Shown: positions 32,114 through 40,973, counted from the stretch's first letter. The stretch: DNA of 64,000 bases from Microcella alkaliphila (GCF_002355395.1 NZ_AP017315.1:2604001-2668000), one strand, 5' to 3'. Notes: a model not told the origin generated them from the letters alone. Translations and numbers: made by a program.

Positions 32114-33559
32114 CTAACGATCGTGGCGCACCATTATGTGCTTCGTTGAGGTGTACTGCTCGAGGTTGTATCGAGACATGCTGTGCCCGTAGCCCGACAT
32201 CTTGTGTCCGCTGTGGGGCAGTTCGGAGACGAGGGGGAGGTGCTCGTTCACCCATACTGTTCCGAAATCCAGCTCGTTGCTTACTCGGGTTGCCACCCCC
32301 ACGTTCTGGGTCCACACAGAAGCCGACAGGCCCTGCCGAACCCCGTTGGCGAGCATGATGGCTTCTTCCTCCGACTCGAACGATTGCACCGTCATCAGCG
32401 GTCCGAAGACCTCTTCCTGCACGATGGGGTCCTCCTGGCGCACTTTGTCAACAATGGTGGGCTGATAGAAGTAGCCGGGGCCATCGACCTTGCGCCCGCC
32501 GGTGACGACACGAGACCCGGCCGCGACGGCATTCCGGACGAAGTAGTCGACCCGCTCGCGTTGCACCTCAGTGGCGAGCGGGCCCATTTCAACGTCGCCG
32601 TTGCCCTCGGCGAGGGGGTCCCCGTACACGATGCTCTCGGTCATGGCCGTTGCGGCAGTGAGGAATTTGTCGTACACGCTGGCGTGGACGAGAAGCCGTG
32701 TGGCGGCCGTGCAGTCCTGGCCTGCGTTGTAGAAAGTGCCCATCCGCAGCGTTTCGATGAGGAGGGGCAGTTCCGCGTCCGAAAAGACTACGACCGGTGC
32801 GTTGCCGCCGAGCTCCAGGTCGACGTGTTTGAGATTCCGCGCGGCGCGTTCGGCAACCGCTACTCCGGTGCGCTCTGATCCGGTGACGGAGATACCGGCA
32901 ATGCCGGGGTGCTCAGCCATTGCCGCACCGACAACTCCGTCCCCCAGTACGAGGTTGAGCACTCCGGGCGGAAGGCAATCCGCGGCGATCTCGGCCAGTA
33001 GTAGTGCCGACAGTGGCGTGCCTTCGGAAGGCTTCAATACGAGAGTGTTTCCCGCCGCAAGAACCGGCCCGATTTTCCACGCTGCGATTTCGGCGGGGTA
33101 GTTCCACGGAACGATCCCAGCGATGACACCCAGGGGCTCTCGACGCAGGCTGCTGGTGCGCCCCGCTTGGTAGTCTGCGGAGGCGATCCCATCCAGGTGT
33201 CGGGCGGCCCCCGCGAAGAACTTTAGGCCGTCGATCACGAAGTCTTCGATCTCCCATCTCGCTCCGAAGAGAGGCTTGCCACCGTTGAGGGCCTCCTGCT
33301 GGATGAGCTCTTCCTTTCGTGATTCAACTCGTGCGGCGAACTCTTCAAGAGCGAGTGACCGCTCGCGTGGGGTGGTCTTCCTCCACGCACGGAACGCGCG
33401 CTGCGCCGCATCAACCGCTCTGTCTACATCACTGGGCGACCCCTCGGCGACGACCGCGATGGCCTCGCCGGTTGCGGGATTGATGATCGTGCGCGTTCCG
33501 CCATCGAGCGGGGCGACCCACTCGCCGTCAATGAAGTGTGCGGGTTGCTGATGGGACAT
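32114..33559 (-). CDS. NAD-dependent aldehyde dehydrogenase (aminobutyraldehyde/betaine-aldehyde type)
   Basis: 481 residues. Cofactor region IVPWNYPAEIAAWKIGPVLA and GISVTGSERTGVAVAE; catalytic Glu in VDLELGGNAPVVV; catalytic Cys in YNAGQDCTAATRLLV; C-terminal PHSGHKMSGYGHSMSRYNLE. The GQDCTAATR version of the Cys motif and SGYGHSMSRYNLEQYT are like gamma-aminobutyraldehyde dehydrogenases, so an amino- or trimethylamino-aldehyde is a fair guess. It diverges from the TetR gene, and its promoter shares an 11-base element with that of the cupin gene, implying that it acts with the importer encoded beyond. Confidence 0.88.
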   Translation of the reverse strand: MSHQQPAHFIDGEWVAPLDGGTRTIINPATGEAIAVVAEGSPSDVDRAVDAAQRAFRAWRKTTPRERSLALEEFAARVESRKEELIQQEALNGGKPLFGARWEIEDFVIDGLKFFAGAARHLDGIASADYQAGRTSSLRREPLGVIAGIVPWNYPAEIAAWKIGPVLAAGNTLVLKPSEGTPLSALLLAEIAADCLPPGVLNLVLGDGVVGAAMAEHPGIAGISVTGSERTGVAVAERAARNLKHVDLELGGNAPVVVFSDAELPLLIETLRMGTFYNAGQDCTAATRLLVHASVYDKFLTAATAMTESIVYGDPLAEGNGDVEMGPLATEVQRERVDYFVRNAVAAGSRVVTGGRKVDGPGYFYQPTIVDKVRQEDPIVQEEVFGPLMTVQSFESEEEAIMLANGVRQGLSASVWTQNVGVATRVSNELDFGTVWVNEHLPLVSELPHSGHKMSGYGHSMSRYNLEQYTSTKHIMVRHDR

Positions 33560-33645
33560 GGTTTCCTCCGGGATGACATGGTCGCTCGCGGGAGGCCCCG
33601 CGCTCGACGTTGAGAGATCAAGCGCGCTCCAGCCTTCTCGCCACG

Positions 33646-33730
33646 TGACCGCTGGTCAGCCACGAGGCACTTTTCCCGACGCGTTGAGTGGATGCTAATG
33701 TTGGTCGTGCGTCCAAGTCAAGCGTCCAAG
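33646..33730 (-). promoter_or_regulatory. Promoter and candidate operators of the aldehyde dehydrogenase gene
   Basis: On the minus strand: TTGACT (33721-33716), an 18-base spacer, TAGCAT (33697-33692). The -35 is covered by GGACGCTTGAC (33727-33717), identical to the element over the cupin -35. Two direct copies of GCGTCCAAG lie at 33709-33717 and 33722-33730. In the leader a small palindrome, TGACCGCTGGTCA (33646-33658), resembles the larger one downstream of the cupin promoter. Confidence 0.6.
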
Positions 33731-33844
33731 ACGGATGACCAGGTGCGTGGGGATCGAGGCCCACCCTGGCGTACGGTCGCTAGGCTGGCAGGGGCGCGGC
33801 CTGTTGCAGGTCGCGCATAGCAGCGCGAGAGGATCAAAAGTCAC

Positions 33845-34447
33845 ATGGCCAGTTCCAGAGTCTCGCTTGACGATCGGCGTCATCAACTGATCGAGGCGAC
33901 GATCGGGGAAATGCGGGCAAATGGTGTTCAATCCATCACGCTGCGCAGTGTTGCGAAACGGGCCCAAGCCTCGTTGGCGACCGTGCACTACTGTTTCGAG
34001 AACAAGGAAGCACTCATCCAGGCGGCCGTCCTCCGTTGGCTATCAAATATGGTCGAGTACGCGGCGCACATTCCCGCAGGCCAGGGCTTCAGCGCCACTG
34101 TAAACACCTTCGCCGAGATGTTCTGGGCCGACCTGGAGCGCACGCCTGAAGACGTACTGGCGCAAATCGAACTGGTCCTCTGGGCTAAGCGCCACGAGGA
34201 TTCGACCGCCATCAGTTCGCTGATTTACACCGGCTATGAAGACGAGCTCGCCGATCTTTTCAGCGCGTCTTTCTCCAACGAGTATCCGGACAAGTCGCTC
34301 GATGCGCCGAGGTTCGTTCGGCTGTTACTCGCGATCTTCGACGGATGCAGCCTTCAATTCATCCTCCAACCCGAGCTCCCGGTTCACCGGGAGAACTTTT
34401 TCCATCTCGTTCACAACATGATCGCCTCGGCGCCTCAGGGAAGATGA
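33845..34447 (+). CDS. TetR-family regulator
   Basis: 200 residues. N-terminal HTH: HQLIEATIGEMRANGVQSIT, then LRSVAKRAQASLATVHYCFE and NKEALIQAAV, the classic TetR recognition region. The C-terminal ligand domain is helical (FAEMFWADLERTPEDVLAQI). Placed between the divergent dehydrogenase gene and the cupin/transporter genes, it is the obvious candidate to read the shared promoter elements. The ligand is unknown; the transported substrate or its aldehyde is likely. Confidence 0.9.
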   Translation: MASSRVSLDDRRHQLIEATIGEMRANGVQSITLRSVAKRAQASLATVHYCFENKEALIQAAVLRWLSNMVEYAAHIPAGQGFSATVNTFAEMFWADLERTPEDVLAQIELVLWAKRHEDSTAISSLIYTGYEDELADLFSASFSNEYPDKSLDAPRFVRLLLAIFDGCSLQFILQPELPVHRENFFHLVHNMIASAPQGR

Positions 34448-34486
34448 AGGGGCGACCCTGAGCGGGCGACCTGAGCGACGCCAACA

Positions 34487-34560
34487 CGGACAGCTGTCTG
34501 GGACGCTTGACATAGACAGTTGTCCGCGATAGCTTCTGTGCCGTGACCAGCTGTTGGTCA
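34487..34560 (+). promoter_or_regulatory. Promoter and operators of the cupin-importer operon
   Basis: TTGACA (34506-34511), a 17-base spacer and TAGCTT (34529-34534) make a strong promoter. The -35 sits between the arms GGACAGCTGTCT (34487-34498) and AGACAGTTGTCC (34513-34524), inverted repeats with one mismatch. GGACGCTTGAC (34500-34510) also occurs over the dehydrogenase -35. At the expected start site lies GTGACCAGCTGTTGGTCAC (34542-34560), a dyad with 7-base arms. Confidence 0.65.
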
Positions 34561-34581
34561 CGACAGCGAGGGAGGACAAAG

Positions 34582-34965
34582 ATGTCTCAAGGTGATGCCC
34601 AAATCGATTTCTATCCGGCGACCCAGGCGCCCATCTTCCGCGAGAACTGGCCACGGATGCGCAGCCATGCGATCGTCCCAAGGTCGAAAGAGGGTTGGAT
34701 CGACCCGGTGATCTCCGAGTGGTCGCTGGAGGGTGCCGCTTGGGAAGACTTCCACCCGCATGCGGAGTACAACTACGTGCTTGAGGGCGAGCTGCACATT
34801 TCTGTGGATGGCGAGGAAGTGGTGTTGCAGGTCGGGGACTCCGCGACGGTACCGGCCGGCAAGCTGGGTCGATACTGGGCCCCGAAGTTCGCCCGCATGC
34901 TCACTGTCTACGGGCCGAATCCGGACGGCGAGGAATCGACCGACTTCAAGTACGAAGAGCTTTGA
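34582..34965 (+). CDS. Cupin-domain protein
   Basis: A 127-residue single cupin: DFHPHAEYNYVLEGELHISV is motif 1 (His, His, Glu) and GDSATVPAGKLGRYWAP resembles motif 2, where the last metal-binding His seems replaced. So it could bind metal weakly or be a small-molecule-binding or isomerising protein. It has a GGAGG site and is the first gene behind the promoter described at 34487-34560, 72 bases before the binding-protein gene. The substrate is probably that of the importer. Confidence 0.8.
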   Translation: MSQGDAQIDFYPATQAPIFRENWPRMRSHAIVPRSKEGWIDPVISEWSLEGAAWEDFHPHAEYNYVLEGELHISVDGEEVVLQVGDSATVPAGKLGRYWAPKFARMLTVYGPNPDGEESTDFKYEEL

Positions 34966-35037
34966 ATCCCATCACGTACAACCCATAGCAAGCCTCTCGA
35001 TCAACATCTCGCAGCTGCAAATTCAAAGGAGAATTTC

Positions 35038-36261
35038 ATGCGCACATCTAGTCGACCATTTGCACTCTCGGCCACGTTTCTGGCCGCGGCTTTCGTGTTT
35101 ACGGGATGCACCACTGCCACCGGTGGTGCCACCGACCGCGGCGAGCAGCCCGCGCCCTTGCCTGCAGTAGAGGAAGTCAACGGGCTCTTCGCTGACCCGA
35201 CCTTGAACAGTGGCGAGTCGCTAATTGCGGCGGTCACGGCCGACGACTGGGCAATGCCAGTGGAGGTCATTGACTGCAATGAGCCGGGGTGCACTGGAGC
35301 GCGCACTCCGAGCGTCTACACGCCACTCGCGACGTCCGAGATCACTGAGCAGTGGGACCTGTGCGCAGTGATTCCCCACCTCAAGGATTCTTACTGGCTT
35401 GGCATCAACGCAAGCCTGGTGGCCGAGGCAGAGCGAACGGGTGTGTCGCTGCAGATCTACGAGGCTGGCGGCTACACCGAGATCGCGAAGCAACTCGATC
35501 AGCTGTCCAATTGTGTCGCGAACGGTGCCGACGCCGTCATCGTGAGTGCGGTCTCCAACGAGGCGCTCAACTCGAAGATCGAAGAAATTGTGGCCAGCGG
35601 TATTCCGGTCATTGATTCGGTAAACGGTGTGACGTCGACTGCGGTCAACGGCCGCGCGCTCTTCGACTACTGCACGCTGGGCGGCAACCTCGGTCGACAC
35701 CTGGCAGCGACCGGTGACGACGTGAAGGCTGTTTGGTTCCCTGGGCCGGCGGGCGTCGGTTCGCTCGAGCAGCTGATGTCGTGCTTTGAGGCGCAAACGG
35801 AGGGCAGCAACGTCGAAGTGCTCGGTGTCTCATACGGCGACACCGGTAAGGACGTCCAGTTGAACCTGGTGGAGAACGCGCTTTCGGCGTACCCGGACAT
35901 GAACTACATCATCGGTAGCGCGACGACCGTCGACGCCGCAGTCGGTCCGCTGACTGAGCGCGGCATGACAGGCGCGGTCCAGACCGCGTCTTATTACTTC
36001 ACTCCCGAAGTATTCGCGCTTCTGGAGTCGGGAACGGCGACCTGCTCGAGCGCAGGGAACGACCTAATTCTTGGCCGCATCGTCGTCGACATGGCTCTGC
36101 GTGTGCTTGAGGGTCAGCCGTTCAATGGGGGCGAGCACCTCGCCATGGCGGCCAACGTCATTTGCGGTCCCGCCGCCGGAGCCGAGAATAACCTCGATAG
36201 CCTCGTCAAGGAACTCAACTTGGCGCCCGAGGGATTCCAGCCGACCTTCTCGGTGAATTAG
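35038..36261 (+). CDS. Substrate-binding lipoprotein, TorT/RbsB-like
   Basis: 407 residues. Signal peptide with lipobox FVFTGC at residues 19-24. The type I periplasmic-binding fold is seen in LCAVIPHLKDSYWLGINASL, GGYTEIAKQLDQLSNCVANG, ADAVIVSAVSNEALNSKIEE and MNYIIGSATTVDAAVGPLTE. It carries the TorT-like N-terminal extension of about 80 residues and several Cys. The following genes encode the ATPase (9 bases later) and permease, so this is the receptor of an RbsABC-type importer. The ligand is not predictable. Confidence 0.87.
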   Translation: MRTSSRPFALSATFLAAAFVFTGCTTATGGATDRGEQPAPLPAVEEVNGLFADPTLNSGESLIAAVTADDWAMPVEVIDCNEPGCTGARTPSVYTPLATSEITEQWDLCAVIPHLKDSYWLGINASLVAEAERTGVSLQIYEAGGYTEIAKQLDQLSNCVANGADAVIVSAVSNEALNSKIEEIVASGIPVIDSVNGVTSTAVNGRALFDYCTLGGNLGRHLAATGDDVKAVWFPGPAGVGSLEQLMSCFEAQTEGSNVEVLGVSYGDTGKDVQLNLVENALSAYPDMNYIIGSATTVDAAVGPLTERGMTGAVQTASYYFTPEVFALLESGTATCSSAGNDLILGRIVVDMALRVLEGQPFNGGEHLAMAANVICGPAAGAENNLDSLVKELNLAPEGFQPTFSVN

Positions 36262-36270
36262 GAGCCCCAG

Positions 36271-37785
36271 ATGAGTCGTCGACTTGACTCCGTACCCGTT
36301 GTGTCGGTGCGCAACATCACGAAGAGCTTCCAGGCAGTAGTCGCTCTCGAAAATGTCAGCATTGACTTCCACCCCGGCGAGGTCCACGTCCTCTTCGGGG
36401 AGAACGGAGCGGGCAAGTCGACGCTGATAAATGTCCTCGCAGGCGTGCACAAGCCGACTGAGGGCACCGTCGAACTCAACGGCCTGGGGGCTGACCTGGT
36501 CAGCCCCCAGAGGGCGCGTGAGCTAGGAATCTCTGCGGTATTCCAGGAACCCGCGCTCGTCGGCACCCTCTCCGTTGCAGAGAACCTCACTCTTGGCAGG
36601 GAGCAGCTCCGGGCAGGATTCTTGAATCGCCGTGAGAATCGCAAGGCCGCCGTGGCTGCGTTCGCGCAGGCTGGATCACGTATTTCACTCGACACGATGG
36701 CGCGAGAGTTGAGTCGGGCTGATCAGCAAGTGGTCGAGATCGCTCGAGCGTTGCAAGATTCGGCTCGGCTCCTGATTCTCGATGAGCCGACCGCCTCGCT
36801 CACCGCGGAGGAGACCGACAGGCTCTTCGAAATCGTCCGTCGGTTGAAGGCCGAAGGGCTCGCGATCATTTACATCACGCACCGTCTTGGTGAGATCCGG
36901 GAGATCGGGGACACCGTGACGGTGATGCGCGATGGCATGATCATCGATACCCTCCCAATCGACGAGGTCACCGATGATGAGCTCGTGACCCTAATGGTCG
37001 GACGGAAGGTCGAGGCTCTATTCCCCGATATTCCCCACAAGCCCCGGGACGGCGGCCTCGAACTTAGGGACGTCAGCACCTCACAGCTCCGCGGCGCCTC
37101 ACTCACTGTCCGCCGGGGCGAGGTGGTCGGAGTGACAGGACTCGTCGGATCGGGAAAGGGCGATGTAGGACGTGCGGTATTCGGCCTTGCCGCTCTTCAG
37201 AGAGGGGCGATCTTCGTCGACGCGCAAGTCCTGCCTGCCGGAACACCTCGGTCACGTATTGGCCAAAAGGTCATCTACTACCCAGCGGACCGCAAAAGGG
37301 ACGGGCTTGTACCGACGTTGGCCGCGTTCGAAAATGTCACCCTCTCGGCGATCGACTCATGGACGCGGCTCGGGTTCGTTGATCGGAAGGCCGAGCGGCT
37401 GGCCGCCAACCGAGTGCTCTCCCAGATGTCGCTGCGGCCGAATCACCCCGAGAGCCTGCCGGGAACGTTCTCGGGTGGTAACCAGCAGAAGATCGTACTG
37501 GCCCGCGGTTTCACACAGGACTACGCGATCCACGTCTTTGATGAGCCCACCGCGGGTGTGGATGTCGGGGCCCGGGCCGAAATTTACGCAGCCATCAAGG
37601 CCCTGGCAGAGACAGGTGCGGCAGTTCTCGTAATCTCGTCGGACCTTCCGGAGATCGTCGGCCTCGTGCATCGCGCCTACGTGATTGCCGATGGAGCTGT
37701 CGTCGGTGAGTTCACCGGCGACCAATTGACCCAAGACAACGTACTGCCCTACTTCTTCATGGAAAGCAAGGAAGCCGCATCATGA
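36271..37785 (+). CDS. Sugar-type ABC transporter ATPase (RbsA/MglA-like), two nucleotide-binding domains
   Basis: 504 residues with two ABC cassettes. First: Walker A FGENGAGKSTLINVL, the signature region ELSRADQQVVEIARAL and Walker B LLILDEPTASL. Second: degenerate Walker A GLVGSGKGDVGRAV, signature TFSGGNQQKIVLARGF, and Walker B IHVFDEPTAGVDVGARAEIY. This asymmetry is normal for the family. The permease gene overlaps its end by four bases. Confidence 0.93.
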   Translation: MSRRLDSVPVVSVRNITKSFQAVVALENVSIDFHPGEVHVLFGENGAGKSTLINVLAGVHKPTEGTVELNGLGADLVSPQRARELGISAVFQEPALVGTLSVAENLTLGREQLRAGFLNRRENRKAAVAAFAQAGSRISLDTMARELSRADQQVVEIARALQDSARLLILDEPTASLTAEETDRLFEIVRRLKAEGLAIIYITHRLGEIREIGDTVTVMRDGMIIDTLPIDEVTDDELVTLMVGRKVEALFPDIPHKPRDGGLELRDVSTSQLRGASLTVRRGEVVGVTGLVGSGKGDVGRAVFGLAALQRGAIFVDAQVLPAGTPRSRIGQKVIYYPADRKRDGLVPTLAAFENVTLSAIDSWTRLGFVDRKAERLAANRVLSQMSLRPNHPESLPGTFSGGNQQKIVLARGFTQDYAIHVFDEPTAGVDVGARAEIYAAIKALAETGAAVLVISSDLPEIVGLVHRAYVIADGAVVGEFTGDQLTQDNVLPYFFMESKEAAS

Positions 37786-38879
37786 GCAATCAGAAGGTGA
37801 CCGAGTCGGAGCGCGCTCCCGAGGTGGCACCCCGCAATGCCGACACGGGTGAAGGCTTTGTGCGACGGTTCCTGAGGAGCCAGTTCGTCAACTATGGGAT
37901 CCTGCCGATTCTCTTGGTGGTGCTCATCGTTGCCTTCGCTGTCACGGAGCCACGCTTCGTATCGCCCGAAAACATCATCAACGTTGTGCGCCAGGTCAGC
38001 TTCATCGGCATCGTTGTCATTGGGCAGATGTTCTACCTGATCACCGGCAACTACGATCTCTCCAACGGCGGCACCGTTGCACTTTCCTCCGTCGTATGTG
38101 CATCCGTGATGGTTTCGGCCACCGGGTCAGGAGCCAGCGTCCCACAGGCGATCCTGGTAGGTGTCATCGCAGGGCTCATGATCGGGCTCACCGTAGGCAT
38201 CATCAATGGCGTCCTGATCGGCTACTTCAAGATCTCGTCATTCATGGTCACGCTGGGCATGGGTTCGGCCGCGGTCGGCGTCGCGCTTCTTGTCGCCGGC
38301 GGCATTCCCGTCGTTGGGTTGCCTAGCGAGTTCACGACGTACTTCGGCACGTCGTCCGTGGCCGGAATCCCGTTTCCAACGCTCGTCTACATCTTCATAA
38401 TTGTCTTCGCCTACGTGCTCCTCAACTGGACTCGCCTTGGCCGTCGGGCCTATGCGGTCGGTGGAAACGCGAGTGCGGCGTTCCAGTCGGGCGTGAACGT
38501 GGGTCGCACGATTCTTTCCATGATGATCTTGGGAAGCCTGTTCGCCGGGCTGGTCGGCGTCATGCTCACCGCTCGTGTCTCTACGGGCGAGGCCAATATC
38601 GGCATTCAGTATCCCTTGCAGTCCATCATCGCCGCCGTGATCGGAGGCATCGCTCTGTCCGGCGGGGAAGGTCGCGTCTCCGGTGCCGTCATGGGCGCCC
38701 TTTTTATCATCCTGTTAAGCAATGGCATGGACCTCATTCGTGTCCAGGGCTATGTCCAAGACATTCTGCTGGGCGTGTTGCTCATCGTGGCACTTCTCGT
38801 GGACCGCCTGCGTGTGCGGTTCCGCGTGCCGAAGCTGCCCGCGCGGTCCGCGCGCGGTCCGCTGTCGTCGTCTACGTGA
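37782..38879 (+). CDS. Sugar-type ABC transporter permease (RbsC-like)
   Basis: 365 residues, about nine transmembrane helices. Family stretches: VIGQMFYLITGNYDLSNGGT, the ATPase-contacting GRRAYAVGGNASAAFQSGV, and IIAAVIGGIALSGGEGRVSG. It has a 35-residue polar N-terminus. Last gene of the cupin-SBP-ATPase-permease operon; the following 360 bases hold no gene before IS debris, so the operon may once have been longer. Confidence 0.93.
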   Translation: MSNQKVTESERAPEVAPRNADTGEGFVRRFLRSQFVNYGILPILLVVLIVAFAVTEPRFVSPENIINVVRQVSFIGIVVIGQMFYLITGNYDLSNGGTVALSSVVCASVMVSATGSGASVPQAILVGVIAGLMIGLTVGIINGVLIGYFKISSFMVTLGMGSAAVGVALLVAGGIPVVGLPSEFTTYFGTSSVAGIPFPTLVYIFIIVFAYVLLNWTRLGRRAYAVGGNASAAFQSGVNVGRTILSMMILGSLFAGLVGVMLTARVSTGEANIGIQYPLQSIIAAVIGGIALSGGEGRVSGAVMGALFIILLSNGMDLIRVQGYVQDILLGVLLIVALLVDRLRVRFRVPKLPARSARGPLSSST

Positions 38880-39242
38880 CCCACGCGGCAGTGGCACCTG
38901 CAGCCCCATGCGTTGAATAGGCTGTTGCGCTCGATGCATCCGCTACAGTCCCGCTTGCCTTGACGAATGGAATTGGTGTCGCTGTCGACAGTGCGATTTA
39001 GCCAGCGGCTGCGGTCCGAGGGACTACTGAAGACTCAGGTGACTGCCGATCTCGGGTCCGTAAGTCGGCGCCGCAAGGAGGAGGACCACGCGAGATCCCT
39101 AACCGATCGAGTGCACCTCGTTGATGCGGCTGCGTATCCCAGGGGATTTTTTGCGCGGGCCCAGAGGATGAATTCGGTAGGTGGTTCGCAGTCCCCCTGA
39201 TATGCCGGGCTCTGTCGAGTTTCGCAAGGAGCCCGCCATGTC
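38880..39242. other. No gene seen; short repeat shared with 26.6 kb
   Basis: No credible frame. The segment 39215-39238, read on the minus strand, is TGGCGGGCTCCTTGCGAAAC plus TCGA; the same 24 bases with one mismatch occur at 26610-26633. It ends against the IS481 remnant at 39243. Its origin is unclear; it is outside the IS proper. Confidence 0.5.
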
Positions 39243-39402
39243 CTGTCTCAGGACATAGGAAACCCTCGAACCTCTTGGTTCGGGGGTTTTCTGCGTTTTC
39301 TGTGTTCTTGGGGGCCTTTGGGTCGCCCGGTTGGTTGATAGTCGCGGCTGGTGTCGATGGTGAGTTCTCGGAGTAGTTCGCCGGTGGCGGCGTTGATGAT
39401 GG
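39231..39402 (-). mobile_element. Right-end fragment of an IS481-family element
   Basis: Read on the minus strand this piece matches the end of the IS481 copy at 55889-58617: the codons INAATGELLRELTIDTSRDY and QPTGRPKGP, the terminator hairpin, and the terminal repeat ending TGTCCTGAGACAGGACA. Only about 160 bases survive. Its inner side is joined to the 50-base IS3-type inverted repeat at 39403. Confidence 0.85.
39261..39288. terminator. Hairpin terminator at the IS481 end
   Basis: AACCCTCGAACC and GGTTCGGGGGTT pair around TCTT, followed by TTT. The same hairpin occurs at the right end of the IS481 copy at 58568-58595. Confidence 0.7.
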
Positions 39403-40790
39403 TGAATCGCCCCGGGACACATCAGGCCCTCCACGAGACCCGGGGCGATTCAATCGACGCAGACAATGCCGAGTCGCGCGCTGCGGTTGCTCGGGACGAA
39501 AACGCCAAGACGGAGTGGTTGGAGACGCTCGGGAAGGATCCCTCGTCTCTCGTGCGCGCAGCCGTGGCGGGCAACTCCAACACTGCTCCCGCTTTGATTG
39601 CGTCTCTTGCGGCGGACCCACACCCCGATGTCACGCGTGCAATCGCGGAGGCCGTCGCGCGCGGCACGTTATCCCTGGCTGCGCTTGAGGCTGTCGCCTC
39701 CTCACCCCACGTTCAGATTCGTGCCTCTGTCGCGAGCAAGCCTGGCTTAAGTCGCGGAGTCCTACGCATGCTTGTCGCGGACCCCGACGAGTCAGTGCGT
39801 CTAGCCGCCGCGCGCAACGGTTACACCCCCGGGGCCGCAATGTTGGATGCATTGGGAATGGGAGAGTTCAACCAGACTCATAATGTCGGGCAGGGCAGCG
39901 TTGTCAGTCTTTGCGATTTGGCTGCAGACACTACCCTTGGGTCGAAAGCGCTTCATGCGCTGGCGCAGTCGCCGTTTGGGCAGGTGCGTGAATCGGTCGC
40001 GAAGAACTCCTCTACGTCGGCGGCTACCCTTGCGAATCTGGCGCGTGACAAGAGCTCTCAGGTCCGAGAAGCAGTCGCATCTCATCCAGCAACTCCGATG
40101 GGTGTTCTGACAACCCTTGCGTCGGACGGGGTAGCGACGGTGCGTGGAGCCGTGGCGTCGAATCCAGCCACGCCCACTGAAGCGCTGATCCTGCTCGAGC
40201 GGGAACCAGACGAGGAAGTTGCACTCGCAGTCGCATTGCATCCGAACATACCGACGAGTTCGCTCGGCGCACTCGTCGAAGTTCCCACAAAGGCGAGACT
40301 CAGTACTCCTGGCACACGTGCCCGCTCACGGTTGGGCCCCGAAGGCGCCTGGCCCATCATCTATACGCCAGAGCAGCGCAAACTGATCGATCAGCTTGAT
40401 CGCAGCGACAATCGCTGGCATCAGGGTGTTCGGCAAGCGGTGGCCTCACACCCGCCCGTATCGGCCGAGGTGTTGCTCCGTCTTTCGCAGCAGCCGGATA
40501 CCGTCGTCTTTGTCGCCCGCAATCCCCGCACCCCGAGCGTTGTCCTGTCGCAGTTGGCTCGTCACAATGACCCGCTTGTCCGCGGGGCCTTGGCCGCTCA
40601 TTCGCAGACGCCGGAAACCGACCTAGCGAGTCTCGCGCTGGATGACTCCGAAGGCGTGCGAGGAATCGTCGCTGCGAATCTGCGCACGCCAACCCACTCA
40701 TTGGAGATCCTCGCAAGTGACTTCTCTCCGCGGGTGAGGGAAGTATCGCAGGCCACGCTGTCCTTGAGGGGTGACTCGTCAGCGGATTGA
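39351..40790 (+). CDS. LRV/HEAT-like helical repeat protein with IS-derived N-terminus
   Basis: From about residue 35 the protein is built of roughly 24-residue helical repeats of the leucine-rich-variant type, with recurrent units such as VREAVASHPATPMGVLTTLA, VRGAVASNPATPTEALILLE and VRGALAAHSQTPETDLASLA. About 15 units to residue 479. Upstream of 39453 the frame runs through the IS3-type inverted repeat and, antisense, through the IS481 remnant; the only starts (ATG 39351, GTG 39402) are in this debris and the next ATG lies well inside the repeats. So the native 5' end has been replaced. It may be silent or express a chimeric protein. LRV proteins are thought to bind protein or nucleic acid partners. 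Confidence 0.6.
   Translation: MSMVSSRSSSPVAALMMVNRPGTHQALHETRGDSIDADNAESRAAVARDENAKTEWLETLGKDPSSLVRAAVAGNSNTAPALIASLAADPHPDVTRAIAEAVARGTLSLAALEAVASSPHVQIRASVASKPGLSRGVLRMLVADPDESVRLAAARNGYTPGAAMLDALGMGEFNQTHNVGQGSVVSLCDLAADTTLGSKALHALAQSPFGQVRESVAKNSSTSAATLANLARDKSSQVREAVASHPATPMGVLTTLASDGVATVRGAVASNPATPTEALILLEREPDEEVALAVALHPNIPTSSLGALVEVPTKARLSTPGTRARSRLGPEGAWPIIYTPEQRKLIDQLDRSDNRWHQGVRQAVASHPPVSAEVLLRLSQQPDTVVFVARNPRTPSVVLSQLARHNDPLVRGALAAHSQTPETDLASLALDDSEGVRGIVAANLRTPTHSLEILASDFSPRVREVSQATLSLRGDSSAD
39403..39452. repeat. Perfect 14-base inverted repeat, IS3 ends with no interior
   Basis: TGAATCGCCCCGGG (39403-39416) and its exact complement (39439-39452) enclose 22 bases. The right arm continues inward as TCTCGTGGAGG, like the IS3 end at 28135 (TTTGATGGAGG). 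Both ends point inward, so this is what remains of an IS3-type element after loss of its whole interior. Confidence 0.75.
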
Positions 40791-40973
40791 GGCACTGTCT
40801 CAACGCTCAATTGGGGCTGCCGCTTCGCCTGCGTTGCTCTGTCCGCGCTCCATATCCGCATTGCGGTTCCGAAAGATTCGGAGTCGGGGCTACGAGTCAC
40901 ACCGGGATGTTCAGGGACATGAATCTTTGGACGGAGCTGTGTCGTTGCACGTCCCTGCAGCAGTCCCCCGTCC

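Noticed and set aside
31942..32358. Plus-strand frame after the IS3 fragment
   Set aside because: It overlaps the end of the aldehyde dehydrogenase gene on the other strand, and has no ribosome site or family match.
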